Source: Cristatella mucedo
Lineage: Eukaryota; Bryozoa; Phylactolaemata; Cristatellidae
Reading direction: 5' to 3'
Assembly: GCA_009760855.2 (NCBI GenBank)
Contig: WPIO01000059.1
Location: 1,377,501-1,441,500, forward strand
DNA: 64,000 nucleotides
Below the pieces are notes generated by a model that was not told the origin of the DNA, made no database searches, and saw only the letters and a program-made list of their open reading frames with translations. The position numbers and the translations under genes were made by a program. Position 1 is the stretch's first letter; the number at the start of each line of letters is the position of its first letter. Positions 12,632-50,879 of this stretch are shown here, piece after piece.

Positions 12632-12669
12632 TCTCTCTCTCTCTCCCTCATTATCTCTCTCTTTCTCTT
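12575..12669 (+). repeat. (CT)n microsatellite
   Basis: CT dinucleotides with two CCC interruptions, inside LINE sequence. Confidence 0.95.
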
Positions 12670-12674
12670 TCCTA

Positions 12675-13945
12675 TGTCATCGCCCATTGGCTTTCATTTC
12701 TACGCCGATGACATCCAGCTCGACTTATCCTTTAACATTTCTATGCTCTTCATTCGACTTGTTTTTGATTACCTTACATCCGGCATCGACGGCATTAGCG
12801 CTCGGATGGCAATCAACTTCCTGAAGCTTAACCATGATAAGAAGAACCTAATAGTTCTGGAACAACCTTAAGTCACCCGAAAGTTGGACAGTCTCACTCT
12901 CAAGATTAGCGCATCAATCATCGCTCCCGTCTTGATGTCTGCCCGTTATCTAGTAATAATAATAATAATAATCGGAATAAAATTGATAAAGCGCCCTTTG
13001 AGAACTCAATCTCTTTATAGACGCTTTACATTTGCGGCAAAGGATCTAGGCTTACTATTCCAAAACAACGTGTCCTTAGATGAGCAGAATTTCTCCACTG
13101 TCAAGTCAGCCTACTTTTAGTTAAGGAACATTGCCATAATTGGGTCCCGCTTAGTTATATTAGAGTTCGACAGCCGAACTAGTTCACGCGTATGTGACAT
13201 CACGTCTAGATTGTTGCGATTCTCTTCATTCAGGGCTCTCTCAGCCCGTGCCCCAAACCGTCTGCAGCTGGTGCAAAACTCAGCGGCTCGTCTGGTCTGT
13301 CCTCATCGGCGAAGTTGCTGCACAGCCTCGCTTCTGTCTGCGCTTCACGGGGGGGGGGGTGTCTGCTCCCTAACGAGCATTGATCTGACTTCAGGATCCT
13401 CAGTCTCCACTCGCTAGCACCAACCTACTTACCTCTACCTCCCCCTTGCTACTTCTGCGTTCGTGCTCACGCACTACCCGCTCACCAGTTCTTGTCATCA
13501 TGTCATCCCTCGCATTAAATTGGCATCTTTTGGTGATCGAGCCTTCAGCTCGAAGGCACTGAAAGTCTAGAGCTCGCTTCTGGCCGTGGTCACTACCAGC
13601 AGAGATCTGGCATCCTGTAAGTCTCAGCTAAACGTGCACATCTGTTCCGGTTCGCTTTCCGTTCGCCCCCAGTGAACTTGTCAGATTTTTTATCCGTATT
13701 GTACTTTACTTGCTTGCCCGTGCATGACTCAGTGCATGTTACTAGACATAGGTCTTGCTAACCGGTGGCCATAAGTTTGCTCATGTTTAATTGAGCATAC
13801 TAGTCTAAGCGAGATACTCGTTTGGTTTTGCTTACTCAATAGATTACATATCAATAACTCCTGGGTACCGACCCTCTCGAAGCGAGTTGTACAGCGCCTG
13901 CATAGAGATTGAGCTCTCTTTGAGTGATATATAACAACCTATTAT
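12675..13945 (+). mobile_element. LINE RT C-terminal fragment
   Basis: GFHFYADDIQLDLSF holds the YADD box. MAINFLKLNHDKKNL, LQLVQNSAARLVCPHRRS and a degenerate tail (GCGCCTGCATAGAGATTGAG) follow. A TAA run with LINE tail sequence (12955-13040) interrupts it. Confidence 0.78.
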
Positions 13946-14400
13946 TATAATCCAAGCACTTTACATTTGCTGTAAAGTAACCATGATCGAATGGTTAGCA
14001 GTAGCATGCTCAATAAACAGGAAGAATAACATGGCTAGGGTGACATGCACAAGGTCAGTATGCAAATATGGTTAGTGGCAGCATGCACGATGTAAGCGCG
14101 AAAAAGCACGCAAGGGACTAATCACAAGGATCCACCAAATGCTGTGATAAATAGATGCGTTTGTAATTTCTTTTTAAATGTCGTCAAGTCAGGAGATGTC
14201 GTAACGCAAGTCGGAAGTGAGTTCCAGGCTTTTGAAGCATACGAACTAAAGGCACGGTCTCCAAAGAATTTGAGGTTCGTACGAGGTATAGGTAAACGAT
14301 TAGATTCTAAAAAGCGAGCGGTACGATGCCCTACTGGGGGAGTAGATCTGATAGGTAGGCTGTAACCAAAATAGGAATGGAGCAGTAGGTGAAGGACCAC
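13946..14400 (-). mobile_element. LINE A 3' half
   Basis: The - strand shows YSLPIRSTPPVGHR, TNLKFFGDRAFSSYASKAW and TTFKKKLQTHLF. The tail is toward 13950. Confidence 0.8.
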
Positions 14401-14431
14401 AGAGAAGGAGGTAAAAATAATGGAAAGCAGG

Positions 14432-14560
14432 AGAATAATAATAATAATAATGCACTTAATAAAGCGCCCTCAGAGAACTTACTCTCTTTCTAGGCGCTTT
14501 ACATTTGCTGCAAAAGTGAAATGCAATTGAATGGTAAGTAAAATCATGCTTGAATGAAAA
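14432..14560 (-). mobile_element. LINE A tail
   Basis: (AAT)n, then the hairpin tail on the - strand. It ends abruptly at about 14560. Confidence 0.75.
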
Positions 14561-14762
14561 AGCATAATAGGTGTCGTTGCAGCACAAAAATTACGGAAGT
14601 GTGATCCACTGTGTGAGGCCTACAGGCGAAAAGGGTCAGCGCCAAAATTAACTTCTATATACCTGGGGGAGGGGCAGCTGTGGGCGTAGGCGCGCCGCAA
14701 TGCTGTTTCGCACCTGCCGGACTCACGCCACTCCGTCCGGCGGTATCGGCCCACCCCTAGCG

Positions 14763-14920
14763 ATAATTAGTTGCGACGGGTCAGCGCCGGGTCGGGCGAC
14801 CAGGCGCGATAATTAGTTATTATTAGCGATAATTATTATTAGTTATTATTATTATTATTAGTTATTACAAGTTATTATTAGTGATAATTAGTTGGTCAGC
14901 GCTGGGTCGTGCGACCCACT
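14763..14920 (+). repeat. 35-bp direct repeats around a TTA-rich core
   Basis: ATAATTAGTTG...GGTCAGCGCCGGGTCGGGCG (14765-14800) recurs with changes at 14884-14920. Between them are (TTA)n. Confidence 0.7.
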
Positions 14921-15750
14921 AGCCATACAGCGACCTACTTTCTACTTGTCCACCGGTCTGCGTGGACGGCTATCCACTCTCATTCTCGCTCTCTCTTCTC
15001 TACTGCTACGGCTACCGCTACGTGTGTAGGTACATTCGCCCGATTGCGTAGCCTGCGTATAATAAAATACAGTCTTCGTCATGACGACCGCAACTTCGTC
15101 GCGCCGCCATCGCGCTCGCGAGCCCCTTCGCAGCCAATTTAACGTCCTGAGAACGTACACACACTAGAGTAGGGGGTGGCCGATTGGTTGTGTCAGCATT
15201 TCACCATAAAACAACTGACCTGGGGAGTAGAGGGGCCGCGCGATGACGGATGTCGTTAAGGGCATTTGACATAGCGTACCTTGGGCGCAAGGCGTCAATT
15301 AGCAGTCGTTACCGAATCTTATTGGTCGAGAAATCTCATTCACTGATTTTAGAGAGTACGAGCTACTGGTTGCCTATAGTGTAACTTGGCGCACGCACTG
15401 TAGTTATTGCTAAGCGAAAGAGTGAACTTCTGTCAGAATTCGTCTGTATACCCGGCAATACATCGCTAGGGTGATCAAGATACTGATGTCTTAATTTGAT
15501 AACTATTTAAAACTTTTTTTGGACTTCGATGGCCCAGCTGTAAGCAGGCAGCCGTGGGCTCGTCTTTGGCAAAGGGACGTTACGACACATTACTGTAAAT
15601 AGACATTTGCCATAAAAAATATGCTTATTTAAGCACATTTTTAGCAACGAAGTACACCAGAAGTGTTCTTAGCTTCGGTTCCTCGCCTCGCGATGGCTGC
15701 GTCGCGCGTTATGGAGAGAGTAGGGAGTGACGACTGTAGGTGTACCGTGC
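14921..15750. other. no recognised feature
   Basis: AATAAAATACAG at 15060 within CT-rich and CG-rich DNA could be an LTR remnant, but no terminal pair or coding part was found. Confidence 0.35.
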
Positions 15751-15754
15751 ATTT

Positions 15755-16113
15755 AGTTCATATGCTCCCAAAGCCTGGAACTCCCTCCCGACCTGCGTCA
15801 GAACATCCCCTGACCTGACCACATGGAACTTAAAAATACACCTATTTAGGACAGCATTTAGTGGGTCCCTGTGATTCGTCCTTGATGTGCTTATACGTGC
15901 TGACACTGTGCATGCTGCCACTAACAACATTTGCATGCTGACCCCGTGCATGTCACCCCTAACTATATTATTCTTTTTGTTTGTTATTCAAGCATGATTT
16001 TACTTACCATTCAATTGCATTTAACTTTGCAGCAAATGTTAAGCGCCTAGAAAGAGATTAAGTTCATTGTGAGCGCTTTATCAAGTGCAGTATTATTATT
16101 ATTATTATTATTA
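15755..16113 (+). mobile_element. LINE A 3' end, well preserved
   Basis: It runs from CATATGCTCCCAAAGCCTGG through the end of the frame and the 3' UTR (GCATGCTGCCACTAACAACA), then the hairpin and (ATT)n. Confidence 0.88.
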
Positions 16114-16674
16114 TAGGTGACACCTGCGCTGCTTGCACAAGCAGAAACGATAACTTGCATTGATATGTTTCACATTAGAATCTTCATCATTTTATATAAT
16201 AAATAGAATATGCTCCAATGCATGCCAAATTTAATGAGGAAAGCAAACCTAAAAAAGAGAAGGTCTGGTTGTTTCCCAAGACCGCGGACCCGGTGACGTC
16301 ACTTGCCCGTTCATTGAGGGGTAGGTGTATGTAACTACTTACTCTCTCTCTCTCTCTATCATGCGGCTCTCAGTAATCCGCGATGAATTTGTGTGCTTAA
16401 AAAGCCAAGTTTATAGCTGGCGTGCTGAAGCTCGGATGAGAAATCGCCCTATGTTTTCGAGAAGTCGGGAGTTACGCGCTAGCGCATGCGTTACGCTGGC
16501 CGCTGCTTCCACCCTTAGTTGAATGCAGTTGCACCGCCTGGCTGTAGTGTACGCCGTTTTTCGGATTTATGTTGAATGTACGAATATATGATACAAAATA
16601 AAAATAATGGAGATTTTTCATCGTTAGCCTCGATCCGAGTGACCGAAAGCTGGAATCCTGGACTGGACATCCCC
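16114..16674 (+). promoter_or_regulatory. TUSC2 upstream region
   Basis: A short CT run at 16341-16357. No TATA box or other defined core element could be picked with confidence. The promoter is presumed to lie here only because the TUSC2 start is at 16753. Confidence 0.25.
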
Positions 16675-16752
16675 ATGGACCTCCTCCGCGGTCCAGGCCT
16701 TCGCTCCTGTAAGGCCTGTGCATGAGTGGCTGCAGTACGAGCCGCACAAAGC

Positions 16753-16781
<29 letters not shown>
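16675..16781 (+). promoter_or_regulatory. two upstream ORFs ahead of the TUSC2 start
   Basis: An ATG at 16675 opens a 16-codon frame ending at TGA 16723-16725. A second ATG at 16722 opens a 19-codon frame that overlaps the TUSC2 start and ends at 16781. Both sit in weak start contexts. If they are in the mRNA leader they would lower TUSC2 translation. The transcription start is unknown, so their inclusion is inferred. Confidence 0.4.
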
Positions 16782-22358
<5,577 letters not shown>

Positions 22359-22777
22359 GCGTCGTCCAGCTACAGTGTTTCCGTGGCAACGGCAAAAGCG
22401 CCGCTTCGTCGAGCTCTCGTGGGCCAAGCGCTGGGGAGTCCATGCCTGTTTGTTGGTCATGTGACTTTGCTGTGGGCCATCGATTATGACGGCAAGACAT
22501 CATTAACGGCTGGCCTCCCATTGGAAGCCAACCGATCGGACTGAGAGTCTCCTCGTCCTTCGTTTCAAGTCCTCGAGTTCTGTGAGCAATCTTTGTGTGC
22601 CTGCCTTTGCGAGGCGACAGCATCAGCCATACTCGACCGTGGGCGAAGCTGCTGTACGCCGAACTTCCGGCTGGACGAGTTTGCTGTTTGGTGAGTGGAG
22701 CGTGCGTTAAAGGAGCAGCACCTTTGTGGAAGCTGGCGATGACCTCACGCCATGCGTGTGGCATACGAATACTGTAC

Positions 22778-22783
22778 AATAAA
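22778..22783 (+). terminator. probable TUSC2 poly(A) signal AATAAA
   Basis: AATAAA lies 420 nt after the TUSC2 stop, with a GT-rich patch (TGTGGTGCATG) about 35 nt further on. It is the best signal seen in this 3' flank. Confidence 0.5.
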
Positions 22784-23075
22784 TTGGCAGCATTAGAAAT
22801 CTCGGCCAGGCATGCTGTGGTGCATGAGCCGCTATGTGAATTCTGCACAGCGCTCATTCAAATGCCTGCAAATGAGTTTATTGCGTGCACTCCTCGCCTG
22901 GTTTCGTCTGAGCTGACTTCTGTTAGATTATTCGACCGGCGATGGATCACCTCACCGGTGTGTTGGTCTATCCCCTGTGGCTTTACAAGTGCACTTATTT
23001 TTTTTTAGACTAACTGTAACAATGGGCAGCTAGCCGTGGACACTCCCCTTTCTTGCTTAGTTTGCATCTCATTCA

Positions 23076-23114
<39 letters not shown>

Positions 23115-23131
23115 CGTGCGTGTGTGTATAT
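23076..23131 (+). repeat. (TG)n microsatellite
   Basis: TG units with TGCG interruptions. Confidence 0.95.
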
Positions 23132-23710
23132 ACGATCTGTGACTCCTTGTAACTTGGATCAACTTTAGGTGTTGTTTACGTTGGTAGTAAATGGAAAGAG
23201 TGGAGGGGGATTTTCAGTTAAATGCGGGGTGAGTGAAGATGCTCAACCAGACGGTACGGTACGCTGTTTGGCTGATCCGGCAAAGCTGGCAGCATAGCTT
23301 TAGCTCTACCGACTGACCAATCGTGATGTGTGCCCAGATGGAAATCAAATGGAACCACTTGGCTGAGGAGGCATTTTGATTGGCGTCTCGTTCTTCCTCG
23401 ATGCCTCACTCGAGATCGGCACTCGAGCTTCTTGCCTCTGAGACAACCAGTTTTCGCTGCTTTGTCCAAACAGTAGTACTCTGCCTTAATCAAGTGCATA
23501 CACTCACACCTGATCATCCGACTGTGCCGTGCATCACATGCTGGTCCTAACAGATTTTAGGAGTTAAATGCTGCCTAGTCCTGTCACCCACATGCGAATG
23601 GCAATGCATTACACAGCAGCATGCTTGCCGGTGTCACCGAATGACCAGGAGCAGTGCACTACGTCGACATGGTTAACAGTAGACAAGGTCGACGTGGTGT
23701 GTGTCAGCTT

Positions 23711-23875
23711 GGTGAGCCGTGATGGCTCACGCTTGCTTTTTGCGACCTCGGTCCCGAGGTTGTGGGTTCGAATCCTGTAGAGAGCGATCCTTTATCGCCA
23801 CTGCAAGCAGTGGTGATAGCCGTAAAGGCTCTTCTGTCGCTGTACAAAAGAGGCTGTTAAATCAGCCTGCATATT
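23711..23875 (+). mobile_element. SINE-B copy
   Basis: GAGCCGTGATGGCTCACGC head, GTGGGTTCGAATCCTG (box B), then ATAGCCGTAAAGGCTCTTCT and AAGAGGCTGTTAAATCAG. Confidence 0.85.
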
Positions 23876-24222
23876 TTTTCCCTGTTGGTGGCTGTTTCTA
23901 GCTGGAAGCCTGACAGGCAGCAGCGCTGACTCCTTCACGAGTTGGGGGGCTGTGCTTGCTAACATCACACTAGTGTGTCTGCCTCAGCCTCAGCTTTCAC
24001 GTTCTCTGCTGCCCATTTCTCTACGTCAGTGCAGCAGGAAGTAGCTGCTCTGGCTGGTAATCTTCTCTACAGCCAAGTCACTAGCTTATGTGTACTTCTG
24101 CATTTATAACCCAACTGGCAAAGCAGTAACTCCTCGACCCCGACCAAGTAAGTTGAACCTCCCATCTATCAGCGCTCATGCAGATGCCTTACTCACGCAC
24201 CAAGTTCGACAGCTAAAGTAAG

Positions 24223-24365
24223 ATTAAAAAGGCTTTATGCGTCAGCAGTGCAGGATTAAAAGGCTTTACATGTCAGCACTGGATTACAAGGCTGTATACG
24301 TCAGCACTGGATTAAAAAGCTTTATGCATCAGTGCTGGATTAAAAAGGCTTTATCCGTCAGCGCC
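24223..24365 (+). repeat. 28-bp tandem repeat, five copies
   Basis: GGATTAAAAAGGCTTTAT(G)..GTCAGCACT recurs with starts at 24223, 24255, 24283, 24311 and 24339, each slightly different. Confidence 0.9.
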
Positions 24366-24534
24366 CGAAGCAGCCTGCTGGGTGGTGCCAACGGGACGTG
24401 TGGTGGTGCTGAGCACAAGTTGCCAGTACACTGTAAGTTCGTTCCTTTATCAGCCACGAACAGCTAAAGATCACGTCTAGCCGGGCCTGCATGAAATGCA
24501 CACACTTAGCAAAATGATTTAAAAAAATAATACT

Positions 24535-24700
24535 ACCTGATTCAACAGCATCTTCTGCATAGCGACAGTAGAGCCTAAATGTCTATCACCACCGCTTGCA
24601 GCTTCAATAAAGGATCGCCCACTGCAGGATTCGAACCCACGACTTCGGGACCAAGGTCGTGAGCAACCATCTTACCTACCTAGTGTGCCATCATGGCTTT
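24535..24700 (-). mobile_element. SINE-B copy
   Basis: Reverse orientation of the 23711 family; box B reads GGGTTCGAATCCTGCAG on the - strand. Confidence 0.8.
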
Positions 24701-25650
24701 GTAAAATAACCGGCAGCTAGACAAGTCTAGGCGGCAGCAGAGGAGACCGAGTGGGCAAAGTTGTGTTAGTCGGCTCGTTATTGCTGAATGACTCGCGAGT
24801 AACCTTTTCTTTGAACATTTCAAGTGCCTGTACCCGAGTTGCAGATTCCCAGCTCGCCACGAGCGAGCGTGCATGCCTGAAGCTTCATAAACGAGCGAGT
24901 GGCAGAGGTACCTCTAGCGAAAGACCGGTATTCCTAGGCAGAGGGCGTGAAGGGTAGAGGTAGTGGAGAGCTAGCTAGCATCCAAGTTTCTTTACTGTAC
25001 GGTCATGTGCAATACAGTCGGACCGATATCTATGAAAAACTAAGTTTGGAGACCAACTGTCATTTGCACCTTGACTGAGCTCACGTGGAGACCTCGGGTG
25101 TGACCGGTGGTTTCTACCGTGGGTTAACTTCCAGTTAACTTTGGACACGAATTCAAGAGCACATCCGACCTACCTATAGCCGCCAGAGACCCAGCTAGAG
25201 ACCCAACTGCTCGGATGCAACCCTGACCGCAATGCAATTAGGAAAGATAGAGCACCCGTCAAGGCCGGGCGGTGACTTGTTAGAAATGATTCGCGCAGCG
25301 AGGCACGGATGAGTAGCAAATTTTTTGCTTTGACTCGCACAGTTGGCATACTTTGTAGTTTTTGGTATACACATGTGCTTTAGTTTGTGCGTGTGTCAGT
25401 CGTGAAATTGTGCTCCCCTATACAGCGTAATCACCCGGAAATCACAGCATCCGGTCTCCTTTCCCACGTCGTGTCACTACAGCGACCCGCAGTGCTGCCA
25501 CACCGACTCGGCACTCCACACCTCGATCGCTCGTCTCAGCGTGGCTCGTGCGTGTCCAGTGCATTCTGCGGCTTCAGCTCGACGCCGACATTGGCATGAC
25601 ACTGCGCCGTCGACTTTCAGCAAGCTGCCGTTGTCAACGAAGAACGCGCA
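24701..25650. other. convergent intergenic DNA, no recognised feature
   Basis: Between the last SINE and the RASSF poly(A) signal nothing recognisable was found. Confidence 0.5.
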
Positions 25651-25653
25651 TTA

Positions 25654-25659
25654 TTTATT
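25654..25659 (-). terminator. probable RASSF poly(A) signal AATAAA
   Basis: AATAAA on the - strand lies 215 nt past the RASSF stop. It is the first such signal in the 3' flank. Confidence 0.5.
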
Positions 25660-25873
25660 AGAAGAGCGCCAGCAGCAGCAGCTCGTGCGCGCGCACTGGG
25701 TGCGAGCGAGCGGAGCAGCCCGCGCGCGCACTGGCAGCGCGTGCAAAGGACGATGGCCGCTCCGCGCGAGCTTCTGCCGCGCCTGCAGCGACCCTTGGAT
25801 TGCACGGCGCAGCCCGGCTCGGCAGTGGCTTCTAGAATCATTCGACTGCCGCTCTGATAGCGAGCGGCACAAG

Positions 25874-47203
<21,330 letters not shown>

Positions 47204-48060
47204 GCGGCTAGACCGGCTCGTTCGATCAGCCGACGAACCGTACCGCCGACGAACCGTACGGCCGTGAGCCTCCTTCGATTCAACCAAAAGCACACGCTGT
47301 TGAGTTCTTGCACGAACACGGCTAAATCCGAAGCAATCGGTTTGGCGGGCCTAAAAATCATCGCAGGTTAGGTGCGGCTCCATGCAATAGTAAAGGTTGT
47401 TCTCATCCCCCCTTCAAGACACCGCGTGGACCACGAGGAGGTGCAGCAGCAGCCGGCGCTGCTCGCCTACGCAGCGCTGGCGGCCGTTAGTCTCGCCGGA
47501 TAGATAGCACCCGAATAGAAGCTGTTCGGAGACCTGGCCTCTACCGTCACTGACGTCTGTAGCCTTAGCCAAGCGTGAACACCTGAATACGAGCACAGTC
47601 GAAGCTAGCTACAGGTGAACACGTCAACACACTGAATCACCCATCCTAAACCGCCTTTCAAATCGGAAACCACTTAGGGTTCGGAGAGAGACCTCAAAGC
47701 CGATTGGGCCGTGTTAACCAATGACCGCCTAGTACGAGGCTCCGCCTCCTGCCAGCATCGAACGAACACAAGGCGTATCTAATGGCAAATTTGGGAAATT
47801 TGATATGGATGCGATCGTTTCGTGATTGAAAGGCAGCCACTTGTTTCGAATTAAAAAAACTGAGCGAAAAAGATGATTCCATAAATTTGGGTGATGAACG
47901 GAGAACAAATGAAGGGAGGGAGGAGACATCCAAAGGGGCGCCCGAGCGTTAGAAAACCCGTTGAGCCGGCTGAAATCGGTCAGCTGAAGCCTTTTGTCTG
48001 ATAGCGCACGTCTATTTATATACAGATTATATACAAATTAAAATGTCATCTAAGCTACTA
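47204..48060 (-). promoter_or_regulatory. RASSF 5' flank
   Basis: An imperfect duplication of GCCGACGAACCGTAC lies at 47231-47262, just before the start. No TATA box is certain. The rest is unannotated sequence; the promoter is presumed here by position only. Confidence 0.3.
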
Positions 48061-48064
48061 CTTA

Positions 48065-48337
48065 TCAAAAAAGATCGTTAAGTTGAACGTGTTTGGACGA
48101 GAAGTCGGCTGCCGTATCGTCCGGCCAGCGAAAATCAGGTGGTGTCGGACGTCGCAAGAATGACCTTGGCAAGCTTTGATAGACGCGATATATGCCACAG
48201 CAGATATTGGAGAACGAGAGGAATTCTTTGGATTGCATCAACTCCGTGATTGTACCAACATAATTGTATCTTCTCAGCCGCGTATCCATGTCGGCCGATG
48301 ATGGCTCAGCGTGAACCGACACAAAACCTTTGGTCTA
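48065..48337 (-). CDS. unidentified open frame, possible exon or element fragment
   Basis: The - strand frame runs from about 48337 to a TGA at 48065 and contains RRYNYVGTITELMQSKEFLS and RPTPPDFRWPDDTAADF. The first ATG in it lies near 48290. Composition is protein-like, with no low-complexity bias. I do not recognise the family. Upstream there is a TAG and no convincing pyrimidine-rich acceptor, so it could be a fragment of a mobile element or a chance frame. Confidence 0.3.
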
Positions 48338-48599
48338 ACCTTGATTCTCGACTACAACATGGTTTTAAGCCAGAGAATATTCATTTGATTAGAGAGCGAC
48401 TACTGCACATGCATTCCTACGAATGACAACATCGCTTAACTCATTTATATTGACCGGATGCTAAAACCGGATCCTAAACAGCAAAGCCAGTCGACAACCA
48501 AAAGGACATTAAAATAAAACCGAGCAATCCGAGCTATTTCAATTTTTATCTAGATTCAGGAGACAAAAATGCTCGAGAAACTGAACTCTTGAACGATTA

Positions 48600-49620
48600 A
48601 AAAGGATTCACGTTGGCGTCTTATGGAAGGGACTGACGTTTCATGCCTTGGAGCAAGCTAAATTTGTTCCTGAACCGATGTCGTCGGCAAGCACAATCAA
48701 GGCTTCATTTTTAATGCAGATGCCACACAGCTATATCCGTGCTGCGATCCCTCCCTGCCTTGCTGCATATGAAATACACTCAAATCACTTGCAAAACGTA
48801 CTGCCGATATTTGCACTCGATGGCTGCAAATTTTCTCAAATCAAATTATGGCAATTAAATCAACTTACTAGTTATGGGCAAACCTAGCGTTAATCGGATG
48901 TTGGAAAGCTTAAAGCTTAAAATGAGCTCGTTCTGCATATCTCATTCAGCTTATATACGGGATCAGGATGCTCTGTTCCAAAATGACCTTGCACTAGATG
49001 GAGATACCAGCTCTGCACTCCAGTCTGCCAATAGTTCAGTTCAGCCACATAACAGTGCAAAAAATCAGGCTTGCTTAGACAAGGATATCACAGTCGAGTT
49101 TGTCCGTGCATTTGACAGATCCTGTCTCGACTTCTGTAACTCTTTTCCGGAAGGTCTTCCTGCCTGTGCGATAAGACGATAGCAGTTGTTGCTAACCTCT
49201 TAACCTTGTCATTTCTGTCGTGACACCACAACTGTAACGGCTGCCCCATTACACCACTTCTCACCGACCTGCACTGACTGCGCACCTAGCAACTTATCTA
49301 ATTCAAGATTTGTCCGTTCATTTTTAGGTTTCTTCATTCTCTTGCTCTAGCCTAACGGTACAGACTACTTAGCTATCAGACTAGGCATCGTATCGCCTGC
49401 TGTTCTGACTCAAGTCGTTCAGCAGTGGCTCGAAGCAATCTCAAATCCTTAGAAGGGACGTTCAGTATGTGTGATCTCAAAGTCTGTAATTTACTACAGA
49501 CTGGAGTAACGACATCCTGACTTGGCAACATGTAAAAATAAGCTATAATCCTGCCAGCGCTTGCTCGTAACAGCATTTGCACCGCTTGGAATCGTTTTTT
49601 CTTACTTATTCGTGTTGAAA
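48600..49620 (+). mobile_element. degenerate LINE A copy
   Basis: Fragments of the RT C-terminal region: TCAACTTACTAGTTATGGGC, TGCCTGTGCGATAAGACGAT and CTTCTCACCGACCTGCACTG, all diverged and frameshifted. Confidence 0.75.
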
Positions 49621-49659
49621 TTAAGCCTGTTATTACTTACCAATTGACATACTTCTTCT

Positions 49660-50178
49660 ATTTAGGACAGCATTTAGTGGATCCCTGTGATTCGCCCTTC
49701 ATGTGCTTATAATAATAATAATAATAATATTGCACTTGATAAAGCGCCCTCAGAGAACTCAATCTCTCTCTAGGCGCTTTACATTTGCTGCGAAGTGATA
49801 TGCAATTGAATAGTAAGTAAAATCATGCTTGAAAAACAAACAAAATGAATAATATGGTTAGGGGTGACATGCACAGGGTCAGCATGCAAATGTGGTTAGT
49901 GGCAGCATGCACAATGTCAGCACGCATAAGCTCATCAAGGACGAATCACAAAGACCAACTAAATGCTGTCCACTTATGCCTGCTGACACTGTGCATGCTG
50001 CCACTAACCACATTTGCATGCTTACCTTGTGCATGCCACCCCTAACCACGTTGTTCATGTTGTTTATCAAGCATGATATTACTCACGATTCAATCGCGTT
50101 TGTCTTTGCAGCAAATGTAAAACGCCTAGGAAGAGATTGAGTTCTCTGAGGGCGCTTTATCAAGTGCATTATTATTAT
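49660..50178. mobile_element. double-tailed LINE A element
   Basis: The left tail (- strand, (TAA)n at 49710-49735) and right tail (+ strand, (ATT)n at 50168-50185) meet near 49971. The arms of about 200 bp are near-perfect inverted repeats. Confidence 0.88.
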
Positions 50179-50459
50179 TATTATTCTCCAGCTTATGTAA
50201 ATGAGGCAGAAAAATATTAAGCTCTTTCAAGCCACCACATAGATTTCTTATTATCAATATTTCTATTGAATGAATTTAAATTTGGAGCAATTTGAATGGA
50301 GCTGCAACTCGACGGCCAGCAAGTGCAGATTGGTTAGCAGTCGAGCAGAATTTTTTATGGCAATTAGAGAATGCTCAAGAGTTAATTTGCCCCTATGCAG
50401 GTTATAAGTGTCATTCTCCTCCTCACTACCCCAGCATCACCGACGGTAATGGTGCATGT

Positions 50460-50870
50460 GAGGTAATAATAATATTAAATTTGTTGTTACACGTATACCT
50501 TTAGAGAACTCAATCTCTTTCTAGGCGCTTTACATTTGCTGCATAGGAAGCATGATCAAGGTTAGTAGTAGCATGCCCAACGACAACAATATTAACATGG
50601 TTAGAGGTGACATGCACAGGGTCAGCATGCAAACACGGTTAGTGGCAGCATGCACAGTGTCAGCTCGCATAAGCACACAAAGGACGAATCACGTGGACCA
50701 ATAGACACGTTTTTAGTTTCTTTTTAAGTTGGTCAAGCCAGGGGATGTCGTGACCCAAGTCTGAAGCAAGTTCCAAGCTTTGGGAGCATACAAATTAAAG
50801 GCACAATTTCCAAAGGATTTGAGGTTCGTACGAAGTATAGGTAAACGAGGTCTACCAGATATGGGTACAT
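50460..50870 (-). mobile_element. LINE A 3' fragment
   Basis: TAATAATAATATTAAATTTG, the hairpin tail and a CTTTGGGAGCATACAAATTA region. Confidence 0.7.
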
Positions 50871-50879
50871 ATCAGATGT

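Larger units (their letters stand above)
22359..23700. other. TUSC2 3' UTR and convergent intergenic start
   Basis: Past the poly(A) signal at 22778 there is a (TG)n stretch at 23076-23131 and otherwise no recognisable gene or element. Confidence 0.5.

Noticed and set aside
14921-15160. Possible LTR with AATAAA at 15060
   Set aside because: No matching second LTR, primer-binding site or coding remnant nearby.
23711-23790. Possible functional tRNA gene
   Set aside because: Box A and B-like motifs belong to a dispersed SINE with a long non-tRNA body; no full cloverleaf could be drawn.
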